Assembly: GCF_029227915.1 (NCBI RefSeq)
Contig: NC_079881.1
Location: forward strand, 30,543,501 to 30,607,500
Reading direction: 5' to 3'
From: Hydractinia symbiolongicarpus
Lineage: Eukaryota > Cnidaria > Hydrozoa > Anthoathecata > Hydractiniidae
Length of the DNA stretch: 64,000 bases
Positions 1 through 11,352 of the stretch are shown here, one piece after another; the stretch's first letter is position 1; each line of letters opens with the position of its first letter. Made by a program: the position numbers and the translations under genes. The notes below the pieces were generated by a model. That model was given only the letters and a program-made list of their open reading frames with translations. It was not told the DNA's origin and ran no database searches.

Positions 1-555
1 GTTCAATTTAGCCCCACAGTCAATTGTTTCACTGTTAAAAGCCATACAACCTAGTAATACCGGAAAAATAGCACGAAACACATGCTGGTACGAATAGGTG
101 ACCCAACCGTTGTAACTCAAACGGACTGACACCGTTAAAAAGTCAATGAAATGTAGTTTTTGAAACTGTCGCAATTTCTTCAGCGCGCGATAACGGCTAG
201 GATTGGTCCCGCAGGAAAGAATGACTTTTTTATATGAATTTTTAATTGAAGCGCTACCACAGCGCCCAGCGTAATCGCTGACTTTCGGCAATCATGTCAA
301 ATTAGGAAGAATGTTATTTCTTGGAGTCCAATTTTCTCATTTATCACATTTATTAGGTCACAGTCCAAAGTTTGTTCAAGTAAGTCCCACAGTCAATCGT
401 TTCATTGTTAAAAGCGATGCAACCTAGTAATATCAAAAAAAAATATGGCTAAATACATGTTGGTACGAATATGTGACCCAACCGTTGTAACTCAAACGAA
501 CTGACACTGTTAGAAAGACAATGAAATGTAGTTTTTGAAACTATCGCTATTTCTT

Positions 556-930
556 CAGCGCGCGATAACGGCTAGGATTGGTCCCACAGTAAAGAATGAC
601 TTATTTATCTAAATTCTTAAATGAAGCGCTACCACAGGGCCCAGTGTAATCGCTGAGTTTCGGCAATCATGTCAAATTAGGAGGAATGTTATTTCTTGGA
701 GTCCAATTTTCTCATTTATCACATTTATTAGGTCACAGTCCAAAGTTTGTTCAAGTAAGTCCCACAGTCAATTGTTTCATTGTTAAAAGCGATGCAACCT
801 AGTAATATCAACAAAAAATATCGCTAAATACATGTTGGTACGAATAGGTGAGCCAAACGTTGTAACTCAAACGGACTGACACCGTTAAAAAGTCAATGAA
901 ATGTAGTTTTTGAAACTGTTGCTATTTCTT
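556..930 (+). repeat. Representative full-length monomer (375 bp)
   Basis: Chosen as a reference unit. It starts at the CAGCGCGCG box (556). GTCCCACAGT follows at 581, then an AT-rich stretch and a GCGCT dyad whose usual CAGCGC arm reads CAGGGC here. The TTCTTGGAGTCC block comes next, a second GTCCCACAGT sits at 759, GCAACCTAGTAATA is near 795, ACATGTTGGTACGAAT near 830, and a Myb-like AACGG region near 860-890. It closes with ATGAAATGTAGTTTTTGAAA and CTATTTCTT. There is no open frame of gene length in any of the six frames. Confidence 0.9.
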
Positions 931-2353
931 CAGCGCGCGATAACGGATAGGATTGGTCCCACATTAAAGAACGACTTTTTTATCTTAATTTTTAATTGAA
1001 GCGCTACCACAGCGCCCAGTGTAATCGCTGAGTTTCGGCAATCATGTCAAATTAGGAAGAATGTTATTTCTTGGAGTCCAATTTTCTCATTTATCACATT
1101 TATTAGGTCACAGTCCAAAGTTTGTTCAAGTAAGTCCCACAGTCAATCCTTTCATTGTTAAAAGCGATGCAACCTGGTAATATCAAAAAAATATCGCTAA
1201 ATACATGTTTGTACGAATATGTGAACCAACCGTTGTAACTCAAAGGGACTGACCCCGTTAGAAAGTCAATGAAATGTAGTTTTTGAAACTGTCACTTTTC
1301 CTTCAGCGCGCGATAACGGCTAGGATTGGTCCCGCAGTAAAAAATGCATTTTTTATCTTAATTTTTAATTGAAGCGCTACCACAGCGCCCAGTGCAATTA
1401 CTGAGTTTCGGCAATCATTTCAAATTAAGAAGAATGCTATTTCTTGGAGTCCACTTGTCTCACTTATAACATTTATAAGATCACAGTCTAAAATCAGTTC
1501 AATTAAGTACCACAGTAAATCGTTTCACGGTTAAAAGCGATGCAACCTAGTAATATCGGACAAACAATTCACTAAATACATGTTGGTACGAATATGTGAC
1601 CCAACCGTTGTAACTCAAACGGACTGACACCGTTAGAAAGTCAATGAAATGTAGTTTTTGAGACTGTCGCTATTTCTTCAGCGCGCGCTAACGCCTAGGA
1701 TTGGTCCCATAGCAAAAAATGACTTTCTTTAGCTTAATTCTTAAATGAAGCGCTACAACAGGGCCCAGTGTAATCGCTGAGATTCCGCAATCATGTCAAA
1801 TTAATAAGAATGTTGTTTCTTGGAGTCCAATTGTCTCCTTTATCACATTTATCAGGTGACAGTCCATAATCAGTTCAATTAAGTACCACAGTCAATCGTT
1901 TCACTGTTAAAAGCCATACAACCTAGTAGTACCGGAAAAATAGCACGAAATACATGTTGGTTCGAATGTGTGACTTTAACCGTTGTAGCTCAAACGGATT
2001 GATACTGTTAGAAAGACAATGAAATGTAGTTTTGGAAACTGTCGCTATTTCTTCAGCGCGCGATAACGGCTAGGATTGGTCCCACAATAAAAAATGACTT
2101 TTTTTTAGCTTAATTTTTAATTGAAGCGCTACTACAGCGTCCAGTGTAATTGCTGAGTTTCAGCAATCATGTCAAATTAGGAAGAATGTTATTTCTTGGA
2201 GTCCAATTGCCTCACTTTAACATTTATAATGTCACAGTCCAAAATCAGTTCAATTTAGCCCCACAGTCAATTGTTTCACTGTTAAAAGCCATACAACCTA
2301 GTAATACCGGAAAAATAGCACGAAACACATGCTGGTACGAATAGGTGACCCAA

Positions 2354-2443
2354 CCGTTGTAACTCAAACGGACTGACACCGTTAAAAAGTCAATGAAATG
2401 TAGTTTTTGAAACTGTCGCAATTTCTTCAGCGCGCGATAACGG
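2354..2443. other. Conserved cluster of CCGTT/AACGG motifs (exemplar)
   Basis: Within 90 bp lie CCGTTG (2354), AAACGG (2366), CCGTTA (2379) and TAACGG (2438). Three of them, read on the appropriate strand, fit the YAACGG form of the Myb recognition sequence. They also form two nested dyads: CCGTT with AACGG separated by 8 bases, and that AACGG with the next CCGTT separated by 7. The arrangement recurs in most monomers on both sides of the inversion. Binding by any protein is inference; only the motif recurrence is seen. Confidence 0.5.
2428..2443 (+). other. CpG-rich anchor box (exemplar)
   Basis: The sequence CAGCGCGCGATAACGG is the most GC-rich part of an otherwise AT-rich monomer and carries several CpGs. 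Monomer subtypes differ here in a restricted way: GCGCGATAACGG, GCGCGCTAACGG, GCGCAATAACGG, GCGCGATCACGG and GAGCGATGACGG. The variants track subtype and HOR position, which makes the box useful for phasing. A role in protein binding or methylation is possible but not shown by the sequence. Confidence 0.6.
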
Positions 2444-2497
2444 CTAGGATTGGTCCCGCAGTAAAGAATGACTTTTTTACATTAATTTTTAATTGAA

Positions 2498-2512
2498 GCG
2501 CTACCACAGCGC
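2498..2512. other. GCGCT-AGCGC dyad, 5-base loop (exemplar)
   Basis: GCGCT (2498-2502) and AGCGC (2508-2512) are exact inverted repeats around ACCAC. The dyad lies about 70 bp after the anchor box and recurs in most monomers. Subtypes break it in characteristic ways, such as GCACTACCCC or GCGCCACCAC, so it is not strictly preserved. Confidence 0.5.
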
Positions 2513-2650
2513 CCAGTGTAATCGCTGAGTTTCGGCAATCATGTCAAATTAGGAAGAATGTTATTTCTTGGAGTCCAATTTTCTCATTTATCACATTTAT
2601 TAGGTCACAGTCCAAAGTTTGTTCAAGTAAGTCCCACAGTCAATCGTTTC

Positions 2651-3173
2651 ACTGTTAAAAGCCATACAACCTAGTAGTACCGGAAAAATATCACGAAATA
2701 CATGTTGGTACGAATATGTGACTCAACCGTTGTAACTCCAGCGGATTGATACTGTTAGTAAGTCAATGAAATGTAGTTTTTGAAACTGTCGCTCTTTCTT
2801 GAGCGCGCAATAACGGCTAGGATTGGTCCCACAGTAAAGAATGACAGATTTATCTAAATTCTTAAATGAAGCGCTACCCCAGCGCCCAGTGTAACCGCTG
2901 AGTTCCGGCAATCCTGTCAAATTAAAAAGAATGTTATTTCTCGGAGTTCACTTCTCTCACTTATAACATTTTTAAGGTCACAGTCCATAATCAGTTCAAT
3001 TAAGTCCCACAGTCAATTGTTTCACTGTTAAAAGCCATACAACCTAGTAATACCGGAAAAATAGCACGATACACATGTTGGTACGAATAGGTGACCCAAC
3101 CGTTGTAACTCCACCGGATTGATACTGTTAGAAAGTCAATGAAATGTAGTTTTTGAAACTGTCGCTAATTCTT
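2651..3173 (+). repeat. Ungrouped monomers after block A
   Basis: One full monomer and part of the next (anchors 2,801 and 3,174) of the subtype with CACCGGATTGATACTG or CAGCGGATTGATACTG and GACAGATTTATCT. The anchor at 2,801 is altered to GAGCGCGCAATAACGG. The same subtype recurs at 4,473, 5,594 and 13,830. No larger repeat unit is evident here. Confidence 0.75.
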
Positions 3174-3636
3174 CAGCGCGCGATAACGGCTAGGATTGGT
3201 ACCACAGTAAAGAATGACATGTTTATCTAAATTCTTAAATGAAGCGCTACCCCAGCGCCCAGTGTAATCGCTGAGTTCCGGCAATCATGTCACATTAAAA
3301 AGAATGTTATTTCTTGGAGTCCACTTCTCTCACTTATAACATTTTTAAGGTCACAGTCCATAATCAGTTCAATTAAGTCCCACAGTCAATTGTTTCACTG
3401 TTAAAAGCCAAACAACCAAGTAATACCGGAAAAATAGCACGAAACACATGTTGGTACGAATAGGTGACCCAACCGTTGTAACTCAAACGGATTTAGCGCG
3501 GATGAAGAGCTACAACAGCGCCCAGTGTAATCGCTGAGGTTCCGCAATCATGTCAAATTAAGAAGAATGTTATTTCTTGGAGTCCAATTGTCTCATTTAC
3601 CCCATTTATCAGGTCACAGTCCATAATCAGTTCAAT
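3174..3636 (+). repeat. 463-bp composite unit, first copy
   Basis: This unit covers what should be two monomers but measures 463 bp. A first joint at about 3,488-3,508 runs from the CAAACGGATT region straight into GAAGAGCTACAACAG, with GCGCGGAT between, so the anchor box and its flanks are missing. A second joint at about 3,636 runs from CAGTTCAATC directly into ACGCGCGATAACGACTAGG, skipping the second GTCCCACAGT half. About 285 bp are lost in total. Confidence 0.85.
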
Positions 3637-4099
3637 CAACGCGCGATAACGACTAGGATTGGTCCCGCAGTAAAAAATGCCTTTTTTATCTTAATTTTTA
3701 ATTGAAGCGCTACCACAGCGTCCAGTGCAATCGCTGAGTTTCGGCAATCATTTTAAATTAAGAAGAATGCTATTTCTTGGAGTCCACTTGTCTCACTTAT
3801 AACATTTATAAGATCACAGTCCAAAATCAGTTCAATTAAGTCCCAAAGTCAATCGTTTCACTGTTAAAAGCCATACAACCTAGTAGTACCGGAAAAATAG
3901 CACAAAACACATGTTGGTACGAATAGGTGACCCAACCGTTGTAACTCAAACGGATTTAGCGCGGATGAAGAGCTACAACAGCGCCCAGTGTAATCGCTGA
4001 GGTTCCGCAATCATGTCAAATTAAGAAGAATGTTGTTTCTTGGAGTCCAATTGTCTCATTTACCCCATTTATCAGGTCACAGTCCATAATCAGTTCAAT
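3637..4099 (+). repeat. 463-bp composite unit, second copy
   Basis: This is a tandem copy of the preceding unit with both abnormal joints reproduced (CGGATTTAGCGCGGATGAAG at 3,951 and CAGTTCAATCAGCGCGCG at 4,091). The offset is 463 bp. The rearranged unit was therefore duplicated after the two deletions occurred. Normal spacing resumes from 4,100 to 4,473. Confidence 0.85.
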
Positions 4100-6120
4100 C
4101 AGCGCGCGATAACGACTAGCATTGGTCCCGCAGTAAAAAATGCCTTTTTTATCTTAATTTTTAATTGAAGCGCTACCACAGCGTCCAGTGCAATCGCTGA
4201 ATTTCGGCAATCATTTCAAATTAAGAAGGATGCTATTTCTTGGAGTCCACTTGTCTCACTTATAACATTTATAAGATCACAGTCCAAAATCAGTTCAATT
4301 AAGTCCCAAAGTCAATCGTTTCACTGTTAAAAGCCATACAACCTAGTAGTACCGGAAAAATATCACGAAATACATGTTGGTACGAATATGTGACTCAACC
4401 GTTGTAACTCCACCGGATTGATACTGTTAGAAAGTCAATGAGATGTAGTTTTTGAAACTGTCGCTAATTCTTTAGCGCGCGATCACGGCTAGGATTGGTC
4501 CCGCAGTAAAGAATGACAGATTTATCTAAATTCTTAAATGAAGCACTACCCCAGCGCCCAGTGTAATCGCTGAGTTCCGGGAATCATGTCAAACTTAAAA
4601 GAATGTTATTTCTTGGAGTCCACTTGTCTCACTTATAACATTTTTAAGGTCACAGTCCATAATCAGTTAAATTAAGTCCCACAGTCAATTGTTTCACTGT
4701 TAAAAGCCATACAACCTAGTAATACCGGAAAAAAAGCACGAAATACATGTTGGTTCGAATATGTGACTTTAACCGTTGTAGCTCAAGCGGATTGATACTG
4801 TTAGAAAGACAATGAAATGTAGTTTTTGAAACTGTGGCTATTCCTTCAGCGCGCGATAACGGCTAGGATTGGTCCCACACTAAAAATGACTTTTTTATCT
4901 AAATTTTTAATTGAAGCGCTACCACAGCGTTCAGTGCAATCGCTAAGTTCCTGTAATCACGTCAAACTAAGAAGAATGTTATTTCTTGGAGTCAACTTGT
5001 CTCACTTATAACATATATAAGGTCTCAGTCTAAAATTAGTTCAATTTAGTCCCACAGTCAATCGTTTCACTGTTAAAAGCGATGCAACCTAGTAATATGA
5101 GAAAAATATCGCTAAATACATGTTGGTACGAGTATGTGATCCAACCGCTGTAACTGAAACGGACTGACACCGTTAGAAAGTCAATGAAACGTACTTTTTG
5201 AAACTGTCACTATTTCTTCAGCGCGCGATAACGGCTAGGATTGGTCCCGCAGTAAAAAATGCCTTTTTTATCTTAATGTTTAATTGAAGCGCTATCACAG
5301 CGTTCAGTGCAATCGCTGAGTTTCGGCAATCATTTCAAATTACGAAGAATGCTATTTCTTGGAGTCCACTTGTCTCACTTATAACATTTATAAGATCACA
5401 GTCCAAAATCAGTTCAATTAAGTACCACAGTCAATCGTTTCACGGTTAAAAGCGATGCAACCTAGTAATATCAGAAAAACAATTCGCTAAATACATGTTG
5501 GTACGAATATTTGACCCAACCGTTGAAACTCAAACGGATTAATACTGTTAGAAAGTCAATGAAATGTAGTTTTTGAAACTGTCGCTAATTCTTCAGCGCG
5601 CGATCACGGCTAGGATTGGTCCCGCAGTAAAGAATGACAGATTTATCTAAATTCTTAAATGAAGCACTACCCCAGCGCCCAGTGTAACCGCTGAGTTCCG
5701 GCAGTCATGTCAAATTAAAAAGAATGTTATTTCTTGGAGTCCACTTGTCTCACTTATAACATTTTTAAGGTCACAGTCCATAATCAGTTCTATTAAGTCC
5801 CACAGTCAATTGTTTCACTGTTAAAAGCCATACAACCTAGTAATACCGGAAAAATAGCACGAAATACATGTTGGTTCGAATATGTGACTTTAACCGTTGT
5901 AGCTCAAACGGATTGATACTGTTAGAAAGACAATGAAATGTAGTTTTTGAAACTGTCGCTATTTCTTCAGCGCGCGATAACGGCTAGGATTGGTCCCGCA
6001 GTAAAGAATGACAGATTTATCTAAATTCTTAAATGAAGCACTACCCCAGCGCCCAGTGTAATCGCTGAGTTCCGGCAGTCATGTCAAATTAAAAAGAATG
6101 TTATTTCTTGGAGTCCACTT
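4100..6120 (+). repeat. Mixed monomers between composite units and 3-mer HOR
   Basis: Anchors lie at 4,100, 4,473, 4,848, 5,219, 5,594 and 5,968. Subtypes alternate between GACAGATTTATCT monomers and those with ATATATAAGGTCTCAGTC. The latter also occur within the 3-monomer HOR that follows, so this looks like a diverged or shuffled edge of that HOR. Monomers at 5,594 and 5,968 resemble each other strongly downstream of the anchor. Confidence 0.7.
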
Positions 6121-7242
6121 GTCTCACTTATAACATATATAAGGTCTCAGTCCAAAATTAGTTCAATTTAGTCCCACAGTCAATCGTTTCACTGTTAAAA
6201 GCGATGCAACCTAGTAATATGAGAAAAATATCGCTAAATACATGTTGGTACGAACATGTGACCCAACCGTTGAAACTCAAACGGACTGACACCGTTAGAA
6301 AGTCAGTGAAATGTAGTATTTGAAACTGTCTCTATTTTTTCAGCGCGCGCTAACGGCTAGGATTTGTCCCACAGTAAGAAAATGATTTTTTTTAGCTTAA
6401 TTCTTAAATGAAGCGCCACCACAGCGCCCAGTGTAATCGCTGAGTTTCGGCAATCATGTCAAATTAAGAAGAATGTTATTTCTTAGAGTCCAATTGCCTC
6501 CTTTATCACATTAATCAGGTGACAATCCAAAGTTAGTTCAATTAAGTCCCACAGTCAATCGTTTCATAGTTAAATGCGATGCAACCTAGTAATATCAGGA
6601 AAATATTGCTAAATACATGTTGGTACGAGTATGTGATCCAACCGCTGTAACTGAAACGGACTGACACCGTTAGAAAGTCAATGAAACGTACTTTTTGAAA
6701 CTGTCACTATTTCTTCAGCGCGCGATAACGGCTAGAATTGGTCCCGCAGTAAAAAATGCCTTTTTTATCTTAATTTTTAACTGAAGCGCTATCACAGCAT
6801 CCAGTGCAATCGCTGAGGTTCCTCAATCATGTCAAATTAAGAAGAATGTTATTTCTTGGAGTCCAATTGTCTCATTTACCCCATTTATCAGGTCACAGTC
6901 CATAATCAGTTCAATTAAGTACCACAGTCAATCGTTTCACTGTTAAAAGCCATACAACCTAGTAGTACCGGAAAAATAGCACGAAATACATGTTGGTTCG
7001 AATATGTGACTTTAACCGTTGTAGCTCAAACGGATTGATACTGTTAGAAAGACAATGAAATGTAGTTTTTGAAACTGTCGCTATTTCTTCAGCGCGCGAT
7101 AACGGCTAGGATTGGTCCCACAGTAAAAAATGACTTTTTTATCTAAATTTTTAATTGAAGCGCTACCACAGCGTTCAGTGCAATCACTAAGTTCCGGAAA
7201 TCACGTCAAACTAAGAAGAATGTTATTTCTTGGAGTCAACTT
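6121..7242 (+). repeat. 3-monomer HOR unit (1,122 bp), copy 1
   Basis: Anchors 6,341, 6,716 and 7,090 recur 1,122 bp later at 7,463, 7,838 and 8,212. Shared rare variants include GGATTTGTCCCACAGTAAG just after the first anchor, GTATTTGAAACTGTCTC before it, and ATGAAACGTACTTTTTG before the second. Each unit holds three different subtypes in fixed order. Confidence 0.87.
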
Positions 7243-8364
7243 GTCTCACTTATAACATATATAAGGTCTCAGTCCAAAATTAGTTCAATTTAGTCCCACA
7301 GTCAATCGTTTCACTGTTAAAAGTGATGCAACCTAGTAATATGAGAAAAATATCGCTAAATACATGTTGGTACGAACATGTGACCCAACCGTTGAAACTC
7401 AAACGGACTGACACCGTTAGAAAGTCAGTGAAATGTAGTATTTGAAACTGTCTCTATTTTTTCAGCGCGCGCTAACGGCTAGGATTTGTCCCACAGTAAG
7501 AAAATGATTTTTTTTAGCTTAATTCTTAAATGAAGCGCCACCACAGCGCCCAGTGTAATCGCTGAGTTTCGGCAATCATGTCAAATTAAGAAGAATGTTA
7601 TTTCTTAGAGTCCAATTGCCTCCTTTATCACATTAATCAGGTGACAGTCCAAAGTTAGTTCAATTAAGTCCCACAGTCAATCGTTTCATAGTTAAATGCG
7701 ATGCAACCTAGTAATATCAGGAAAATATTGCTAAATACATGTTGGTACGAGTATGTGATCCAACCGCTGTAACTGAAACGGACTGACACCGTTAGAAAGT
7801 CAATGAAACGTACTTTTTGAAACTGTCACTATTTCTTCAGCGCGCGATAACGGCTAGAATTGGTCCCGCAGTAAAAAATGCCTTTTTTATCTTAATTTTT
7901 AACTGAAGCGCTATCACAGCGTCCAGTGCAATCGCTGAGGTTCCTCAATCATGTCAAATTAAGAAAAATGTTATTTCTTGGAGTCCAATTGTCTCATTTA
8001 CCCCATTTATCAGGTCACAGTCCATAATCAGTTCAATTAAGTACCACAGTCAATCGTTTCACTGTTAAAAGCCATACAACCTAGTAGTACCGGAAAAATG
8101 TCACGAAATACATGTTGGTTCGAATATGTGACTTTAACCGTTTTAGCTCAAACGGATTGATACTGTTAGAAAGACAATGAAATGTAGTTTTTGAAACAAT
8201 CGCTAATTCTTCAGCGCGCGATAACGGCTAGGATTGGTCCCACAGTAAAAAATGACTTTTTTATCTAAATTTTTAATTGAAGCGCTACCACAGCGTTCAG
8301 TGCAATGGCTAAGTTCCGGTAATCACGTCAAACTAAGAAGAATGTTATTTCTTGGAGTCAACTT
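7243..8364 (+). repeat. 3-monomer HOR unit (1,122 bp), copy 2
   Basis: Nearly identical to the preceding unit, with only scattered substitutions seen by eye, such as GAAAAATGTCACG in place of GAAAAATAGCACG near 8,093. It is followed by a partial, more diverged third unit whose anchor at 8,585 reads CTGCGCCCGC. Confidence 0.87.
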
Positions 8365-8539
8365 GTCTCACTTATAACATATATAAGGTCTCAGTCCAAA
8401 ATTAGTTCAATTTAGTCCCACAGTCAATCGTTTCACTGTTAAAAGCGATGCAACCTAGTAATATGAGAAAAATATCGCTAAATACATGTTGGTACGAATA
8501 TGTGACCCAACCGTTGAAACTGAAACGAACTGACACTGT
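8365..8539 (+). repeat. Start of a diverged third 3-mer unit
   Basis: Begins like the 3-monomer HOR (GTCTCACTTATAACATATAT) and then leaves it. From about 8,540 the sequence belongs to the block repeated at 11,904. Confidence 0.6.
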
Positions 8540-10157
8540 TAGAAAGTCTGTGAAATGTAGTATTTAAAACTGTGTCTATTTTTTCTGCGCCCGCTAACGG
8601 CTAGGATTGGTCCCACAGTAAAAAAATGATTTTTTTAGCTTAATTCTTAAATGAAGCACCACCACAGCCCCCAGTGTAATCGCTGAGTTTCGGCAATCAT
8701 GTCAAATTAAGAACAATGTTATTTCTTGGAGTCCAATTGCCTCCTTTATCACATTAATCAGGTGACAGTCCAAAGTTAGTTCAATTAAGTCCCACAGTCA
8801 ATCGTTTCATAGTTAAATGCGATGCAACCTAGTAATATCAGAAAAATATCGTTAAATACATGTTGGTACGAGTATGTGATCCAACCGCTCTAACTGAAAC
8901 GGACTGACACTGTTAGAAAGACAATGAAATGTAGTTTTTGAAACTATCGCTATTTCTTCAGCGCGCGATAACAGGTAGGATTGGTCCCGCAGTAAAAAAT
9001 GCCTTTTTTATCTTAATTTTTAATTGAAGCGCTACCACAGCGTCCAATGCAATCGCTGAGTTTCGGCAATCATTTCAAATTAAGAAGAATGCTATTTCTT
9101 GGAGTCCAATTGTCGCACTTATAACATTTATAAGGTCACAGTCCATAATCAGTTCAATTAAGTCCCACAGTCAATTGTTTCACTGTTAAAAGCCATACAA
9201 CCTAGTAATACCGGAAAAATAGCACGAAACACATGTTGGTACAAATAGGTGACCCAACCGTTGTAACTCAGACGGACTGACACCGTTAAAAATTCAATGA
9301 AATGTAGTTTTTGAAACTGTCGCTATTCTTCAGCGCGCGATAACGGCTAGGATTGGTCCCGCTGAAAAGAATGACTTTTTTATCTTAATTTTTAATTGAA
9401 GCGCTACCACAGCGCCCAGTGTAATCGCTGAGTTTCGGCAATCATGTCAAATTAGGAAGAATGTTATTTCTTGGAGTCCAATTTTCTCATTTATCACATT
9501 TATTAGGTCACAGTCCAAAGTTTGTTCAAGTAAGTCCCACAGTCAATCGTTTCATTTTTAAAAGCGATGCAACCTAGTAATATCAAAAAAAAATCGCTAA
9601 ATATATGTTGGTACGAATATGTGACCCAACCGTTGTAACTCAAACGGACTGACACTGTTAGTAAGACAATGAAATGTAGTTTTTGAAACAATCGCTATTT
9701 CTTCAGCGCGCGATAACGGCTAGGATTGGTCCCGCAGTAAAAAATGCCTTTTTTATCTTAATTTTTAATTGAAGCGCTATCACAGCGTCCAGTGCAATCG
9801 CTGAGTTTCGGCAATCATTTAAAATTTAGAAGAATGCTTTCTTGGAGTCCACTTGTCTCACTTATAACATTTATAAGATCACAGTCCAAAATCAGTTAAA
9901 TTAAATCCCAAAGTCAATCGTTTCACGGTTAAAAGCGATGCAACCTAGTAATATCAGAAAATCGATTCGCTAAATACATGTTGGTACGAATATGTGACCC
10001 AACCGTTGAAACTCAAACGGACTGACACCGTTAGAAAGTCAATGAAATGAAGTTTTTGAGACTGTCGCTATTTTTTCAGCGCGCGCTAACGGCTAGGATT
10101 GGTCCCACAGTAAAAAAATGACTTTCTTTAGCTTAATTCTTAAATGAAGCGCTACCA
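8540..10157 (+). repeat. 1.6-kb duplicated block, copy 1
   Basis: Anchors 8,585, 8,959, 9,331, 9,704 and 10,078 correspond to 11,949, 12,323, 12,696, 13,069 and 13,456, with offsets of 3,364-3,365 until the last, where copy 2 gained a 12-bp duplication. Shared diagnostic variants are GAAGCACCACCACAGCCCCC, TGTCGCACTTATAACATT, GTTGGTACAAATAGG and GCTGAAAAGAATGAC. One private change here is AACAGGTAGGATTGG at 8,970. Confidence 0.83.
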
Positions 10158-10231
10158 CAGCGTTCAGTGCAATCGCTAAGTTCCGGTAATCACGTCAAAC
10201 TAAGAAGAATGTTATTTCTTGGAGTCAACTT
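10158..10231 (+). repeat. Joint between 1.6-kb block and 3-mer HOR
   Basis: Within the monomer anchored at 10,078 the sequence switches from the 1.6-kb block type to CACAGCGTTCAGTGCAATCG, the type that opens the 3-monomer HOR. The join is in register. Confidence 0.6.
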
Positions 10232-11352
10232 GTCTCACTTATAACATATATAAGGTCTCAGTCCAAAATTAGTTCAATTTAGTCCCACAGTCAATCGTTT
10301 CACTGTTAAAAGCGATGCAACCTAGTAATATGAGAAAAATATCGCTAAATACATGTTGGTACGAACATGTGACCCAACCGTCGAAACTCAAACGGACTGA
10401 CACCGTTAGAAAGTCAGTGAAATGTAGTATTTGAAACTGTCTCTATTTTTTCATCGCGCGCTAACGGCTAGGATTGGTCCCACAGTAAAAAAATGATTTT
10501 TTTTAGCTTAATTCTTAAATGAAGCGCCACCACAGCGCCCAGTGTAATCGCTGAGTTTCGGCAATCATGTCAAATTAAGAAGAATGTTATTTCTTGGAGT
10601 CCAATTGCCTCCTTTATCACATTAATCAGGTGACAGTCCAAAGTTAGTTCAATTAAGTCCAACAGTCAATCGTTTCATAGTTAAATGCGATGCAACCTAG
10701 TAATATCAGGAAAATAATGCTAAATACATGTTGGTACAAGTATGTGATCCAACCGCTGTAACTGAAACGGACTGACACCGTTAGAAAGTCAATGAAACGT
10801 ACTTTTTGAAACTGTCACTATTTCTTCAGCGCGCGATAACGGCTAGGATTGGTCCCGCAGTAAAAAATGCCTTTTTTATCTTAATTTTTAACTGAAGCGC
10901 TATCACAGCGTCCAGTGCAATCGCTGAGGTTCCTCAATCATGTCAAATTAAGAAGAATGTTATTTCTTGGAGTCCAATTGTCTCATTTACCCCATTTATC
11001 AGGTCACAGTCCATAATCAGTTCAATTAAGTACCACAGTCAATCGTTTCACTGTTAAAAGCCATACAACCTAGTAGTACCGGAAAAATATCACGAAATAC
11101 ATGTTGGTTCGAATATGTGACTTTAACCATTGTAGCTCAAACGGTTGATACTGTTAGAAAGACAATGAAATGTAGTTTTTGAAACAATCGCTAATTCTTC
11201 AGCGCGCGATAACGGCTAGGATTGGTCCCACAGTAAAAAATGACTTTTTTATCTAAATTTTTAATTGAAGCGCTACCACAGCGTTCAGTGCAATCGCTAA
11301 GTTCCGGTAATCACGTCAAACTAAGAAGAATGTTATTTCTTGGAGTCAACTT
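10232..11352 (+). repeat. 3-monomer HOR unit, third full copy
   Basis: Anchors 10,452, 10,828 and 11,200 match the earlier units at 7,463, 7,838 and 8,212 at a distance of about 2,989 bp. The first anchor is altered to CATCGCGCGC. The next anchor of the same type is at 11,573, 1,121 bp after 10,452. Confidence 0.82.

Larger units (their letters stand above)
182..2650 (+). repeat. Long-range duplicated block, copy A
   Basis: Seven successive anchors (181, 556, 931, 1304, 1679, 2054, 2428) each recur exactly 34,973 bp downstream (35,154 to 37,401). Rare variants are shared: GCAGGAAAG after the first anchor, ATCAACAAAAAATATCG near 807, GTCAATCCTTTCATTG near 1142, ATACATGTTTGTACG near 1201, GCGCTAACGCCTAGG near 1684. 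Similarity drops at about 2,650, where this copy switches to a GCCATACAACCTAGTAGTAC monomer. Upstream of about 182 the copies also differ. Confidence 0.88.

Noticed and set aside
1930-1990. GGTTCGAAT in some monomers resembles the Pol III B box
   Set aside because: The match stops before the final CC, no convincing A box lies at the right distance upstream, and sister monomers read GGTACGAAT. It is probably chance variation, not a tRNA-derived element.
2498-2512. GCGCT dyad as an intrinsic transcription terminator
   Set aside because: A 5-bp stem without a following T tract, repeated in every monomer of a eukaryotic satellite, does not support terminator function.
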